Assembly (NCBI RefSeq): GCF_003428645.1
Contig: NZ_QVQH01000006.1
Span: 184,909-248,908 of the forward strand
Length of the DNA stretch: 64,000 nt
Direction of reading: 5' to 3'
From: Geodermatophilus marinus
GTDB lineage: Bacteria; Actinomycetota; Actinomycetes; Mycobacteriales; Geodermatophilaceae
Part shown: in pieces, positions 20,007 through 31,333 of the stretch
How positions within the stretch are numbered: position 1 is the stretch's first letter
How the letters are laid out: every line of letters begins with the position of its first letter
The notes under the pieces: generated by a model
Seen by the model: the letters and a program-made list of their open reading frames with translations, nothing else
Databases searched by the model: none
Told to the model about the DNA's origin: nothing
Program-made: the position numbers and the translations under genes

Positions 20007-20080
20007 CGCGGGGTGGAGCAGCTCGGTAGCTCGCTGGGCTCATAACCCAGAGGTCGCAGGTTCGAATCCTGCCCCCGCTA
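20007..20080 (+). tRNA. Initiator tRNA-fMet (anticodon CAT), second copy
   Basis: Identical over 74 nt to the gene at 7654, with the same C1/T72 mismatch and three G-C pairs in the anticodon stem. Promoter -10 is TATGGT (19990-19995). CCA is not encoded. Confidence 0.97.
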
Positions 20081-20086
20081 CGAAGG

Positions 20087-20119
20087 ACGAGGGTCCCACA
20101 GTCACTGTGGGGCCCTCGT
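20087..20119 (+). terminator. Terminator hairpin of tRNA-fMet copy 2
   Basis: ACGAGGGTCCCACAGT (20087-20102) pairs with 20104-20119, with one T-G wobble. It also faces the end of the convergent flavoprotein gene at 20230. Confidence 0.8.
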
Positions 20120-20229
20120 CGTGTGCGCATGCATGTCGAGCGGTTGATCGGGAGATCCCGGTCACAGGGGGCGCTGCGGCGTCCGGATGTCGGCGGGCTG
20201 CGACCGGCGCCAGGAACGTGACGGCGCCG

Positions 20230-21366
20230 TCACGCCGTTGTGATCGTCGCAGCTGCCCACGGATCGAGGCCCGGATCGTTCCGTTGCGAGCCTCGGAGCG
20301 CATCGGCGGCCAGCCGGGCGGCGAGCGCCTCGGCGTCGGCGCCGACGAAGCCGAGCAGCGCCGAACCGCGGCAGGTCTGCCAGGGCAGGCCGAGGAAGTA
20401 CAGCCCGGGCACGTCGGTGACTCCGGCGGTGTGGCGGACCTGCCCCTCGACGATGACGCCGGGCACGTGCAGCCAGGAGTGGTCGGGGCGGTAGCCGGTG
20501 GCCCACACGACCGCGTCGACGTCGACGGTGCTGCCGTCGGCGAAGGTGGCGGTGCGACCGGCGAGGTCGGTCAGCCGCGGCCGGAAGTCGATCCCACGGC
20601 GCCGCAACCGGCGGCTGCGGGTGCCGATGACCAGGTCGCCGCGGGCGCGCAGCCGGCGGGCGATGCGGGTGTGTGCAGGCACGGTGAAGAAGCCGGACCT
20701 GGTGAGCCAGAAGAACAGGTCGCGGCCGGCGATGCGCTGCGGCAGCTCGGTCGGGCGGGTGCCGACCGCCACGGTGACCGGCTGGGTGGCGCCCAGCTCG
20801 GCGGCGATCTGCAGGCCTGAGTTGGCCGCACCGACCACCAGCACCCGGCCGGATCCGGGCAGCTGGGTCGGGTTGCGGTACGCGGAGCTGTGCAGCTGCG
20901 GGACACCCGGATCCAGCCGGTCGGCGAGGGCGGGGGTGTGGGGGGTCTGGAAGGGGCCGGTGGCGACGACGACCTGCCGGGCGCGGACCGTGCCGGTCGG
21001 GGTGGTGGCCGCGAAGAGCCCGTCCGGGTCGCGGTGCATCCGGACGACCGGGGTGTTCAGCCGGACCGGCAGGGCGAAGTGGGCGGCGTAGGCGGCGAGG
21101 TAGTCGGCGACCTCGTCCTTGCCGGGGTGGGTGTCGGCCGGGGCCGGGAAGGGCAGGCCGGGCAGCGAGTCGTACTGGGCCGGGCTGAACAGCCGCAGCG
21201 AGTCCCAGCGGCTGCGCCAGGAGGAGCCGATCTCCGGGCCGGCGTCGAGCAGCAGGAAGTCCGCGCCGCGAGTGGTGAGGTGGTGACCGAGGGCGAGGCC
21301 GGCCTGGCCGGCGCCGATGACGAGCACGTCGAGGGTCGGGTCGGCGGTGCGTGCGGGGATGGGCAT
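20230..21366 (-). CDS. FMO-like flavin-dependent monooxygenase / NAD(P)-binding oxidoreductase
   Basis: 378 residues. The FAD-binding dinucleotide motif is G18-A-G-Q-A-G23 after a beta strand (LDVLVIG). A second Rossmann motif VVGAANSG lies near 174-180 for NADPH, and the FMO/BVMO-type ATGYRPD motif is at the C-terminal third. Proteins of this kind (CzcO-like) oxidise small soft nucleophiles or are linked to metal and stress clusters; the substrate is unknown. The ATG at 21366 has AGGAG 6 nt upstream. It follows the small membrane protein gene by 56 bases on the same strand and probably shares its operator-controlled promoter. Confidence 0.88.
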   Translation of the reverse strand: MPIPARTADPTLDVLVIGAGQAGLALGHHLTTRGADFLLLDAGPEIGSSWRSRWDSLRLFSPAQYDSLPGLPFPAPADTHPGKDEVADYLAAYAAHFALPVRLNTPVVRMHRDPDGLFAATTPTGTVRARQVVVATGPFQTPHTPALADRLDPGVPQLHSSAYRNPTQLPGSGRVLVVGAANSGLQIAAELGATQPVTVAVGTRPTELPQRIAGRDLFFWLTRSGFFTVPAHTRIARRLRARGDLVIGTRSRRLRRRGIDFRPRLTDLAGRTATFADGSTVDVDAVVWATGYRPDHSWLHVPGVIVEGQVRHTAGVTDVPGLYFLGLPWQTCRGSALLGFVGADAEALAARLAADALRGSQRNDPGLDPWAAATITTA

Positions 21367-21422
21367 GACGTCTCCTGACGGGGCGAGCAGAGAGCGGCGG
21401 AGCAGGACTGCGGCGCGGTGCG

Positions 21423-21896
21423 CTAGCCGAGGCCGACGGTGAGCAGCGCGGCGGCGAGGACGAGATCGGCGACCAGACAGGTCTCGGCGTACCAGCGGGG
21501 CACGACCCGGCCGAGGCGGTGGTGGACGACGTCCCAGGCCGCGTGGGCGAGCCACCCGGCGGCCAGCACGTAGCGGCCGGCGGCCGGGTCGACGGCGACC
21601 GCGGCCATCGCGATCGCCCCGAAGGTGAGCACCGCGGTGGTCTGCGCGGTCAGCAGCCGCCGGTTGGCCAGGTCGCCGCGGGTGGTGCCCCAGGTCAGGT
21701 AGATGACCGCGGCGAGCAGCACGCACCAGGCGCTGATCCAGGCCTGCGCGGACTCGGGCAGCCGTGCGACGAGCACGAGGCTGTTGAGAGCGGCGACGGC
21801 GCCGAGCGCGGCCGGCCAGCGTCGGGCCAGCGCGCCGCGCAGGCCACCCGCGCGCCGGGTCGGGGACTCCGTGGTCGCCGCAGTGGCGCTGGTCAT
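21423..21896 (-). CDS. Small membrane protein, paralogue of the gene at 34206
   Basis: 157 residues with about four or five hydrophobic helices. The C-terminal part carries a GxxxHxxxD motif and a WYxxxC-xxxD motif (GWLAHAAWDVVHHR, then PRWYAETCLVADLVLAAALL). The protein at 34206 has the same layout (GLTGHGLKDLWQHR, then TRWWPPFCAAVDFVAAALV). I do not know the family function; conserved His, Asp and Cys within membrane segments suggest metal or redox chemistry, which is speculation. A GGAG ribosome binding site precedes the ATG. The promoter bears the recurring GGTGGTTTTCCCGG motif. Confidence 0.75.
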   Translation of the reverse strand: MTSATAATTESPTRRAGGLRGALARRWPAALGAVAALNSLVLVARLPESAQAWISAWCVLLAAVIYLTWGTTRGDLANRRLLTAQTTAVLTFGAIAMAAVAVDPAAGRYVLAAGWLAHAAWDVVHHRLGRVVPRWYAETCLVADLVLAAALLTVGLG

Positions 21897-21932
21897 GGGC
21901 GGGCTCCTTCGTCCGGGCTGGGTCTGCCTCGG

Positions 21933-21980
21933 ACGCTAGGAGCGGGCCGGATGGCCTCACGCCGGGAAAACCACCAGGTC
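21933..21980 (-). promoter_or_regulatory. Predicted LAL-regulator operator A and promoter
   Basis: Minus-strand reading: GACCTGGTGGTTTTCCCGGC then GTGAG (21980-21956), 23 nt from core end to the -10 TAGCGT (21938-21933). Nearly the same 25-base block stands before the MFS gene at 24763. Confidence 0.65.
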
Positions 21981-22025
21981 GACCCGCCGGATCCCCGCCC
22001 CCGGGCGCGGCCCGGCGACGGGCGC

Positions 22026-24719
22026 CTAGTCCAGCGGAAGGGCGGTGAGCTCGGCGCGGGAGGCCACCCCGAGCTTGCTGAACACGTTGCGCAGGTGGAA
22101 GTCGACGGTGCGGGGGGACACGAACAGCCGTGCGGCGACGTCCCGGTTGGACAGCCCCTGCCGGACCAGGGCGGCGACCTGCCGCTCCTGCGCGGTCAGG
22201 TCGGTGGCGGTGGTGACGTCGCGGCGGCGGGCGGTCTCGCCGGAGGCCCGCAGCTCGGTCGCCGCGCGCGTGGCCCAGCGGGCGGCGCCGAGGTCCTCGA
22301 ACACCTCCAGGGCGTCGCGCAGGTGGGTACGGGCGTCGACCCGGCGGCGGGCGCGGCGCAGGTGCTCGCCGTAGCCGAGGTGGATGCGGGCGCGGTCGAA
22401 GCGGTGCCCACCGGCGTCGGCGTGCTTGATCGCCTGGTGGAACTCCGCTTCGGCGTCGGCGCCGTCGGCCAGCAGCGCGCGGCCGTACGCGGCGACTGCC
22501 CGGGCCCAGTCGGCGTCGACCGCGGTGCCGAACTCCTCGAGCTCGTCGGCCCAGGTGCGGGCCAGCTCGGGCCGGTCGGCGCGCACGGCGGCCTCCAGCC
22601 GGTCGACGGCGGCCAGCCGCCGGACGATCGCGGTGCTGGCCTGCTCCAGTTGGTGCAGCGCGGATGCGGGGGTGTCCGCGGTCAGGGCACGTGCCCAGCG
22701 GGCGAGGTCGTCGACGAGCGGACCGGTCACCCCCGCACCGGGCTGGCGGTCCAGCGCCTCGAGGTGGGCGGCGAGGTCCTCGCGCTGGTCGCGGAGGGCG
22801 GCGAGCAGCGCCAGCCAGCCGTGCGGGAACCGGGTCAGTGCCGGCTGGCCGCTGCTGGTGGCCAGGTCGAGTGCCTCGGCGGCGCCGGCGGTGGCGGCGC
22901 GCCAGTCGCCGGTGGCCATCTCGGCGAAGGCCCGCCGGGTGAGCGCGTAGACGATGAGGACCAGCGCGCCGGAGGAGCGGGCGTCGGCGAGCAGCCGCGC
23001 GTGGTGGGTGAGCACCATGCCGGTGTCGCCGAACTGGAAGGCGGCGACGCCGAGGTTGGACCGCAGGTCGGTGTCGTCGCCCGGGTCGAACTCGAGCGCG
23101 GGGTGGAACTGCGCGGCGGCCTCGCTCAGCCGCCCGTGCCGCAGGTGCACGAACCCCGACAGCAGCCGGGCGTAACAGCGGGCGCGGTCGTCCTCCGCGG
23201 CCGACGGGTCGCCGAGGCCGGCGATGTGCTCGCTCATGTCCTCCGCACCCTCGTCGGCCACCGAGCTGACCGCGGCGGCCAGCATGGTCATCGCCCGGGC
23301 CCGGTCGACGTCGACAGCGGCGACCTCGGCAGCGGCCTGCAGCAGGATCCGGTGCCCGACCAGCGGCGACCCGACGTTCCACTCCACCCGGGCGCGCAGC
23401 CGGTCGAGGTCGGCGCGCAGCAGCGGATCGGTGGCCAGCGCACGCGCCGCGTCGGCCAGCGAGCGGGCGCGACTCGGCTGGGCGGCCAGCCAGGCCGCGT
23501 AGGCCGCCGCGGCCAGCCGGCGAGATCGCGCCGCCGGGTCCACGGTGAGCTCCGCGGCGCGCGCCCACGCGGAGGACGCCGCCTCGTGCCCGCCCCGGCC
23601 CGTGGCCCGCTCGGCCACGCCGTCCAGCGCGGCGACGACCTGCTCGTCGGGCCGGTCGGCGGCGGCGCTCAGGTGCCAGGCGCGCCGGTCGGGGTCGGTG
23701 CCGAGTGCGTCGGCCAGCGCGCGGTGCGCCGCGCGGCGCTGCGCACTGGTGGCCGCCCGGTAGACCGCGGAGCGCACCAGCGGGTGGTACAGGTCGACGG
23801 CGTCGCCGTCCACGTGCAGCAGCCCGGCCCGCTCCACGGCGTCGAGCGCCTCCTCGCCGACGCCGAGGCGCTCGGCGGCATCCCGCACCACGGTGAGCCG
23901 GCCGGTGTCGTCGGCCGCGGCCAGGAGCAGGAACCGCTGAGCGAACTCGTCCAGCCGCCGGAAGCGGTCCAGGAAGGCCCGCTCGACCCCGCCGGTCAAC
24001 GGCAGCTGCGCGGGCAGCGGCGCCCGGCCGGCCAGCTGGTCGCCGGTCAGCGCCCCGGCGAGCTCACCGAGCGCGAGCGGGTTGCCACCGGTCGCCCGCA
24101 CCAGCCGGTCGCGCACCGCCGGGTCGATCGCCGCGCCGGCGCGCGCCGACAGCAGCGCGTCGGCGTCCGCGCCGGCTACGCCACCGAGGACGACGGTGCG
24201 CAGGTCGGGTGCGTCGAAGCGGCGGACATCGCCGTCACGGGAGGCGAACAGCAACGCGACGCGCTCGGCCTGCAGCCGGCGGGCGACGAACAGCAGCGCG
24301 GCCGCGGAGGCCTCGTCGAGCCAGTGGGCGTCGTCGACGACGGCGAGGACCGGGGCCTCCTCGGCGGCGTCGGCGAGCAGGCTCAGCGTCCCGAGGAAGG
24401 CCAGGAACCGGTCGCCCTCACCCTCGGCTTCACCCAGCGCGGCGCGCAGCGCGGCCCGCTGCGGTCCGGGCAGGACGTCGAGGCGGGCGCGCAGCGGCCA
24501 GAGCAGCCGCTGCAGCGCGGCGAACGCCAGCGGGGACTCGGACTCCACGCCCGACGTGCGCAGCACCGTAGCGTCCGCGCGGGCGACGGCGTCGGTCAGC
24601 AGCGTCGACTTGCCCGCTCCCGCCACGCCGCGGACGACCAGGGCGCCGCCGCTCCCCGTGCGCGCGGCGTCGAGCAGGGCGGCGATCGCCGCGCGTTCGG
24701 GGTCCCGTCCGGCCAGCAC
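22026..24719 (-). CDS. LAL-type ATPase-LuxR transcriptional regulator
   Basis: 897 residues. Walker A is GVAGAGKST (31-39), with a Walker B-like VLAVVDDAHWLD further on. A long TPR-like helical middle leads to the LuxR helix-turn-helix at the extreme C-terminus (LTAQERQVAALVRQGLSNRD, then VDFHLRNVFSKLGV). These are large ATP-binding LuxR (LAL) regulators. The GTG at 24719 was chosen because TACGGT (24732-24727) ends 7 nt upstream and the paralogue at 31334 starts at the equivalent residue. It is divergent from the MFS gene and overlooks operators A and B. About as long as its paralogue (903 residues). Confidence 0.93.
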   Translation of the reverse strand: MLAGRDPERAAIAALLDAARTGSGGALVVRGVAGAGKSTLLTDAVARADATVLRTSGVESESPLAFAALQRLLWPLRARLDVLPGPQRAALRAALGEAEGEGDRFLAFLGTLSLLADAAEEAPVLAVVDDAHWLDEASAAALLFVARRLQAERVALLFASRDGDVRRFDAPDLRTVVLGGVAGADADALLSARAGAAIDPAVRDRLVRATGGNPLALGELAGALTGDQLAGRAPLPAQLPLTGGVERAFLDRFRRLDEFAQRFLLLAAADDTGRLTVVRDAAERLGVGEEALDAVERAGLLHVDGDAVDLYHPLVRSAVYRAATSAQRRAAHRALADALGTDPDRRAWHLSAAADRPDEQVVAALDGVAERATGRGGHEAASSAWARAAELTVDPAARSRRLAAAAYAAWLAAQPSRARSLADAARALATDPLLRADLDRLRARVEWNVGSPLVGHRILLQAAAEVAAVDVDRARAMTMLAAAVSSVADEGAEDMSEHIAGLGDPSAAEDDRARCYARLLSGFVHLRHGRLSEAAAQFHPALEFDPGDDTDLRSNLGVAAFQFGDTGMVLTHHARLLADARSSGALVLIVYALTRRAFAEMATGDWRAATAGAAEALDLATSSGQPALTRFPHGWLALLAALRDQREDLAAHLEALDRQPGAGVTGPLVDDLARWARALTADTPASALHQLEQASTAIVRRLAAVDRLEAAVRADRPELARTWADELEEFGTAVDADWARAVAAYGRALLADGADAEAEFHQAIKHADAGGHRFDRARIHLGYGEHLRRARRRVDARTHLRDALEVFEDLGAARWATRAATELRASGETARRRDVTTATDLTAQERQVAALVRQGLSNRDVAARLFVSPRTVDFHLRNVFSKLGVASRAELTALPLD

Positions 24720-24762
24720 GAGCGGAACCGTACCGACCGCAGCGGACGGTGCCGGTGATCGT

Positions 24763-24810
24763 GAACCTGGTGGTTTTCCCGGCGTGAGCGATCTCGGCGG
24801 CGTCGAGCGT
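24763..24810 (+). promoter_or_regulatory. Predicted LAL-regulator operator B and promoter
   Basis: AACCTGGTGGTTTTCCCGGC followed by GTGAG (24764-24788), 22 nt from core end, then -10 GAGCGT (24805-24810). It lies between the divergent LAL gene and the MFS gene, so it may also affect the regulator. Confidence 0.65.
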
Positions 24811-24847
24811 GGCAGCCAGTCCCGCGTTCCCACCTCGAGGAGGAGCC

Positions 24848-26344
24848 ATGTCGGCCCACCCCGCCGCCGAACCAGCGGCCCCCGCCCACGGTCACCCGTC
24901 CCACCACGCGCCGGGCCGCCCCACGCCGGCCGCGGACGAGCTGCGCCGGCCGTGGACGGTGTTCGCGTTGATGATCGCCGCCCAGTTCATGGTCATCCTG
25001 GACGTGTCGGTGGTGAACGTCGCCCTGCCGTCGATCAGCGAGGACCTGCGGCTGTCCGCCGGGGACTACCAGTGGGCGATCAGCGCCTACGTGCTGCTGT
25101 CCGGTGGACTGCTGCTGCTCGGCGGCCGGGTCGCCGACCTGCTCAACCGGCGTCGTGCCTTCCTCGCCGGCATCGGCCTGTTCACCGCCGCCTCGCTGGT
25201 CAGCGGACTGGCGCAGACCCCGGCCATGCTGATCCTGGCCCGGGCCACGCAGGGCGCCGGCGCCGCGCTGCTCACCCCGGCCGCGCTGTCGATCATCATG
25301 ACCGCCTACGCCGGCAGGCAGCGGCAGACCGCGCTCGCCGTCTGGGGCACCGTGGGCAGCCTCGGCATCGCCGCCGGGGTGCTGTTCGGCGGGGCGCTGA
25401 CCAGCGCGCTGGGCTGGCGCGCGGTGTTCTTCATCAACGTGCCGATCGGCGTCGCCGTGGTGCTCGGCACCCTGCGGGCCGTGGCCCGCGGCAGCTCCCG
25501 GCGCGGCGCGCTGCGCCGGCTGGACGTGCCCGGCGCGCTGACGCTGGTGGCGGGGCTGCTGGCGCTGGTGTTCGGCATCGAGGCCACCCGCTCGGCCGGC
25601 TGGACCGCGCCGCGCACCTGGGTCGCGCTGGCCGCCGCGGCGGTGCTGCTGGCCGCGTTCGCCCGGCTGGAGCGGCGCGCCGCCGACCCCCTCGTGCCGC
25701 CGTCCACCTGGCGGATCCGGTCGCTGGTCTCGGCCTCGGCGGTGATGGCCGGTGTCACCGGCGTCGTGGTCGGCGCGATCTTCCTGACGTCGCTGTACCT
25801 GCAGGCCATCGTGGGGTCCTCACCGGTCGTGGCCGGGTTGCAGTTCCTGCCGCTGGCCGCCGCCATCACGCTGAGCGCCGCCGCGGCGTCGAAGGTGATC
25901 GGCCACGCCGGAGCCCGCTCCCTGATCCTCGGTGGGCTGGTGGTCCTGGCCGGCGGGGTGCTGCTGCTCGCGGCGAACGCCGGTGGCACGTCCTACGCCG
26001 CGGATGTCCTGCCCGGCTTCCTGCTCGTCGGCGCCGGGGTGGGCCCGATGTTCGTGGCGATCGCCGTCGCCGCGATGAGCGACGTGCCCGCCGAGCGCTC
26101 CGGGCTGGCGTCGGGGCTGATGATGACCGGCCACGAGGTCGGCGCCGCCCTCGGCGTCGCCGCGCTCACCGCGATCGCCGGCGACCTGGCCACCTCCGCC
26201 GGCCTCGTCGACGGCTACGGCCGCGCCTTCACCGTCACCGCCGCCGTCTTGGCCGCCCTGTTCCTCCTCACGGCCCTCACCGTTCCCGGCGGCAAGCCCA
26301 CCGGCACCCCCGTCCGCGGCGGGCACGGCGGCCACGGGCACTGA
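24848..26344 (+). CDS. MFS drug/metabolite exporter (DHA2, 14-helix type) with His-rich termini
   Basis: 498 residues. MFS motif C-like and DHA2 features are LDVSVVNVALPSI in the first helix and RATQGAGAALLTPAALSII; about fourteen helices are visible. Both soluble ends are rich in His (N-terminal HGHPSHHAPG, C-terminal GGHGGHGH), unusual for drug exporters and suggestive of metal binding. It sits beside copper genes and behind operator B. The ATG at 24848 follows GAGGAGGAG closely. Family members export drugs or amphiphiles with protons; the real substrate is unknown. Confidence 0.9.
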   Translation: MSAHPAAEPAAPAHGHPSHHAPGRPTPAADELRRPWTVFALMIAAQFMVILDVSVVNVALPSISEDLRLSAGDYQWAISAYVLLSGGLLLLGGRVADLLNRRRAFLAGIGLFTAASLVSGLAQTPAMLILARATQGAGAALLTPAALSIIMTAYAGRQRQTALAVWGTVGSLGIAAGVLFGGALTSALGWRAVFFINVPIGVAVVLGTLRAVARGSSRRGALRRLDVPGALTLVAGLLALVFGIEATRSAGWTAPRTWVALAAAAVLLAAFARLERRAADPLVPPSTWRIRSLVSASAVMAGVTGVVVGAIFLTSLYLQAIVGSSPVVAGLQFLPLAAAITLSAAAASKVIGHAGARSLILGGLVVLAGGVLLLAANAGGTSYAADVLPGFLLVGAGVGPMFVAIAVAAMSDVPAERSGLASGLMMTGHEVGAALGVAALTAIAGDLATSAGLVDGYGRAFTVTAAVLAALFLLTALTVPGGKPTGTPVRGGHGGHGH

Positions 26345-26366
26345 CCTGATCTCCCGGCGGGATCCC

Positions 26367-26409
26367 GGCGATTCCCCCGGTGAGACGGACACCCCTCCGC
26401 GCCGACTCT
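26367..26409 (+). promoter_or_regulatory. Predicted LAL-regulator operator C and promoter
   Basis: Core GGCGATTCCCCCGG (26367-26380) followed by TGAG, 23 nt from core end, then -10-like GACTCT (26404-26409), before the CopZ-like gene. A second partial copy, CCTGATCTCCCGGCG, lies just upstream near 26345. Confidence 0.55.
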
Positions 26410-26446
26410 CATCCCCGACCGCACCACCAGCCTTCGAGGAGTTCCC

Positions 26447-26680
26447 ATGCTGTCCGGCACGCCCCGCACCTTCATCGGTTCGACCACCTTCACCGTCACC
26501 GGCATGACCTGCGCGCACTGCCAGCGCGCGGTCACCGCGGAGATCGCCGCCGTCGACGGCGTCGACACCGTCACCGTCGACCTGCCCAGCGGCACCGTCA
26601 CTGTCACCGCCGACCGCCCCGTCGACCGCGCCGACATCGCCGCCGCCGTCGACGAGGCCGGCTACGCCCTCGTGCCGTAG
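26447..26680 (+). CDS. CopZ-like heavy-metal-associated (HMA) chaperone
   Basis: 77 residues consisting of one HMA ferredoxin-like fold with metal site GMTCAHC (about residues 19-25) and the usual TVTVTADRPVDRADIAAAVD second half. Such proteins carry Cu(I) to P-type ATPases. The ATG has GAGGAG upstream. It precedes the CopA homologue by about 630 bases, separated from it by a strong hairpin and a GNAT remnant, so the two are probably transcribed separately but from similar operators. Confidence 0.92.
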   Translation: MLSGTPRTFIGSTTFTVTGMTCAHCQRAVTAEIAAVDGVDTVTVDLPSGTVTVTADRPVDRADIAAAVDEAGYALVP

Positions 26681-26693
26681 CCCGGCGACCTCC

Positions 26694-26742
26694 GTTGCCC
26701 GGGTCGTCCACCAGCGCCCCGTCCCGGGACGACCCGGGCAAC
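26694..26742 (+). terminator. Terminator hairpin after the HMA gene
   Basis: A perfect 16-bp inverted repeat (GTTGCCCGGGTCGTCC with GGACGACCCGGGCAAC) and a 17-nt loop, 14 bases after the stop. Confidence 0.8.
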
Positions 26743-26785
26743 GCCCCCGCACCCGGCCTCCACCACCGCCCGCCAGGAGCCCGCC

Positions 26786-27198
26786 ATGACCGTCGCCGCC
26801 CCGCACCCCCCGACCCGCTCGCCGTGCACGCGCCCGACGCGCGGTGGCACGGGCTGCTCGAGCGGCCCGAGGTGGTCGTGCTGCTCGCCGAACGGGACGG
26901 CGCGGCCGTCGGCTACGTCTCCGCGATCCGGCAACTGCACCTGTGGACCGGCGGCGACGTGCTCGACCTCGACGACCTCAACGTCCGGCCCGGGCACCGC
27001 GACGCCGGCGTCGGCCGGCGGTTGACGACCGCTCTCGCTCGCCTCGCCGCACCCGAGCAGCTGCTCATCCGGTGGGGCACGGAGGTCGACGACCTCGACG
27101 CCCAGAGGTCCTACCGCCGCCTCGGCGCCACCCTGCGGCCCAAGGTCCTCGCCGCGTGGCCGCCCGCCGCCTACGCCGACCTGGCCGCCGACGGCTGA
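26786..27198 (+). pseudogene. GNAT acetyltransferase, probably frameshifted near its start
   Basis: The ATG at 26786 has a good AGGAG, but its frame ends at 27025. The GNAT sequence (VVLLAERDGAAVGYVSAIRQ, then RDAGVGRRL as motif A) lies in the -1-shifted frame to 27198. The frames would join if the C6 run near 26808-26813 had one more C, giving MTVAAPHPPDPLAVHAPD as N-terminus. This could be a real mutation, phase variation or a sequencing error. Even joined, the protein (about 137 residues) is short, lacking part of the first GNAT strand-helix unit. A GTG at 26824 in the GNAT frame could start a truncated product. Confidence 0.6.
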
Positions 27199-27225
27199 CC
27201 GGACACCGGGCATGCGCCGGCCGGT

Positions 27226-27273
27226 GGACCTGGCGATTTCCCCGGTCCGAGCCCGCCTCCCACCGCGAACGAT
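27226..27273 (+). promoter_or_regulatory. Predicted LAL-regulator operator D and promoter
   Basis: GACCTGGCGATTTCCCCGG (27227-27245) followed by TCCGAG, 22 nt from core end, then -10-like AACGAT (27268-27273). The operator/-10 spacing equals that of sites A-C. The copA ATG is at 27314 with GGAG upstream. Confidence 0.55.
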
Positions 27274-27313
27274 CCAGCCGTAGCCCGAACCGCCCGCCCA
27301 CCAGGAGACCGCG

Positions 27314-30576
<3,263 letters not shown>

Positions 30577-30580
<4 letters not shown>

Positions 30581-31278
30581 CCGCGATGGCGACCCGCGTC
30601 CGGCCGGCGACACGCGCCGACGCCGAGGAGGTGGGGGAGGTGCTCGCCGAGGCCTTCGAGGACCACCCGTGGATCCGCTGGGCCTTCGGGGAGCGCCCGA
30701 GCCGGGACCGGCTGGCCGCTCTCTACCGGCTGGATGCGGGAGTCGCCGGTGCGGAGCGACGGGCCACCTGGGTCGCCGAGCAGGACGGTGCCGTGGTCGC
30801 CGCGGCCTGCTGGACCCGGCCGGACGCTCCCGAGTTGTCGCCCGCGACCGAGGAGCTCCTGTCCACGCAGGTCCCGCGGTTGATCGGTGACCGGGCCGAG
30901 CGCCTGGCGGAGGCCGACGACTGCGTCGCGCGACTGCTGCCGGCCGAGCGGCACTGGTTCCTCGGGTGCGTGGGAACCCGGCCCCGGTGGCGGGGGCGTG
31001 GCCTCGCCACCTCGCTGGTCGCGGCCGGGCTGGCCGACGTGGACGCCCAGGGCGCCATCGCCGTCCTGGAGACCTCGTCGGCGGCCAACGTCCGGCTCTA
31101 CGAGCGCCTCGGCTTCGTCGTCCGGGCCGAGCTCGACCCACCCGGTGGTGCACCGCACGTGTGGCTCATGGAGCGGCCTGCCGCCGGAGGACGGGGGGAG
31201 ACGGCGGAAGCCCAGGTCGAACGTCGCGCCGTCGACGGTGCCGCCGGCCAGGTGCGTGCGCTGGAGCAGCGTCGGTGA
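30577..31278 (+). CDS. GNAT family N-acetyltransferase
   Basis: 233 residues. The acetyl-CoA motif A reads [18 protein letters not shown], and motif B is [14 protein letters not shown] near the C-terminus, followed by a 40-residue polar tail. Substrate is unknown. The GTG at 30577 overlaps the copA stop codon (GTGA) and has GGAGG four bases upstream, so it is translationally coupled to copA; an ATG at 30586 is possible but further from the ribosome binding site. It converges with the LAL regulator gene ending at 31334. Confidence 0.88.
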
Positions 31279-31333
31279 CGGGGAAACGAGTCCGCCGTAG
31301 CCCGCCGCCGCAGCTAACTAAACGGCATTGCGG

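Larger units (their letters stand above)
19990..20200 (+). repeat. Duplicated tRNA-fMet unit, copy 2
   Basis: Counterpart of the unit at 7637-7845, with the same -10 position, identical tRNA, related hairpin and AGATCCCGGTCACAGGG near 20153. The two copies are direct repeats 12.35 kb apart. Confidence 0.75.
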
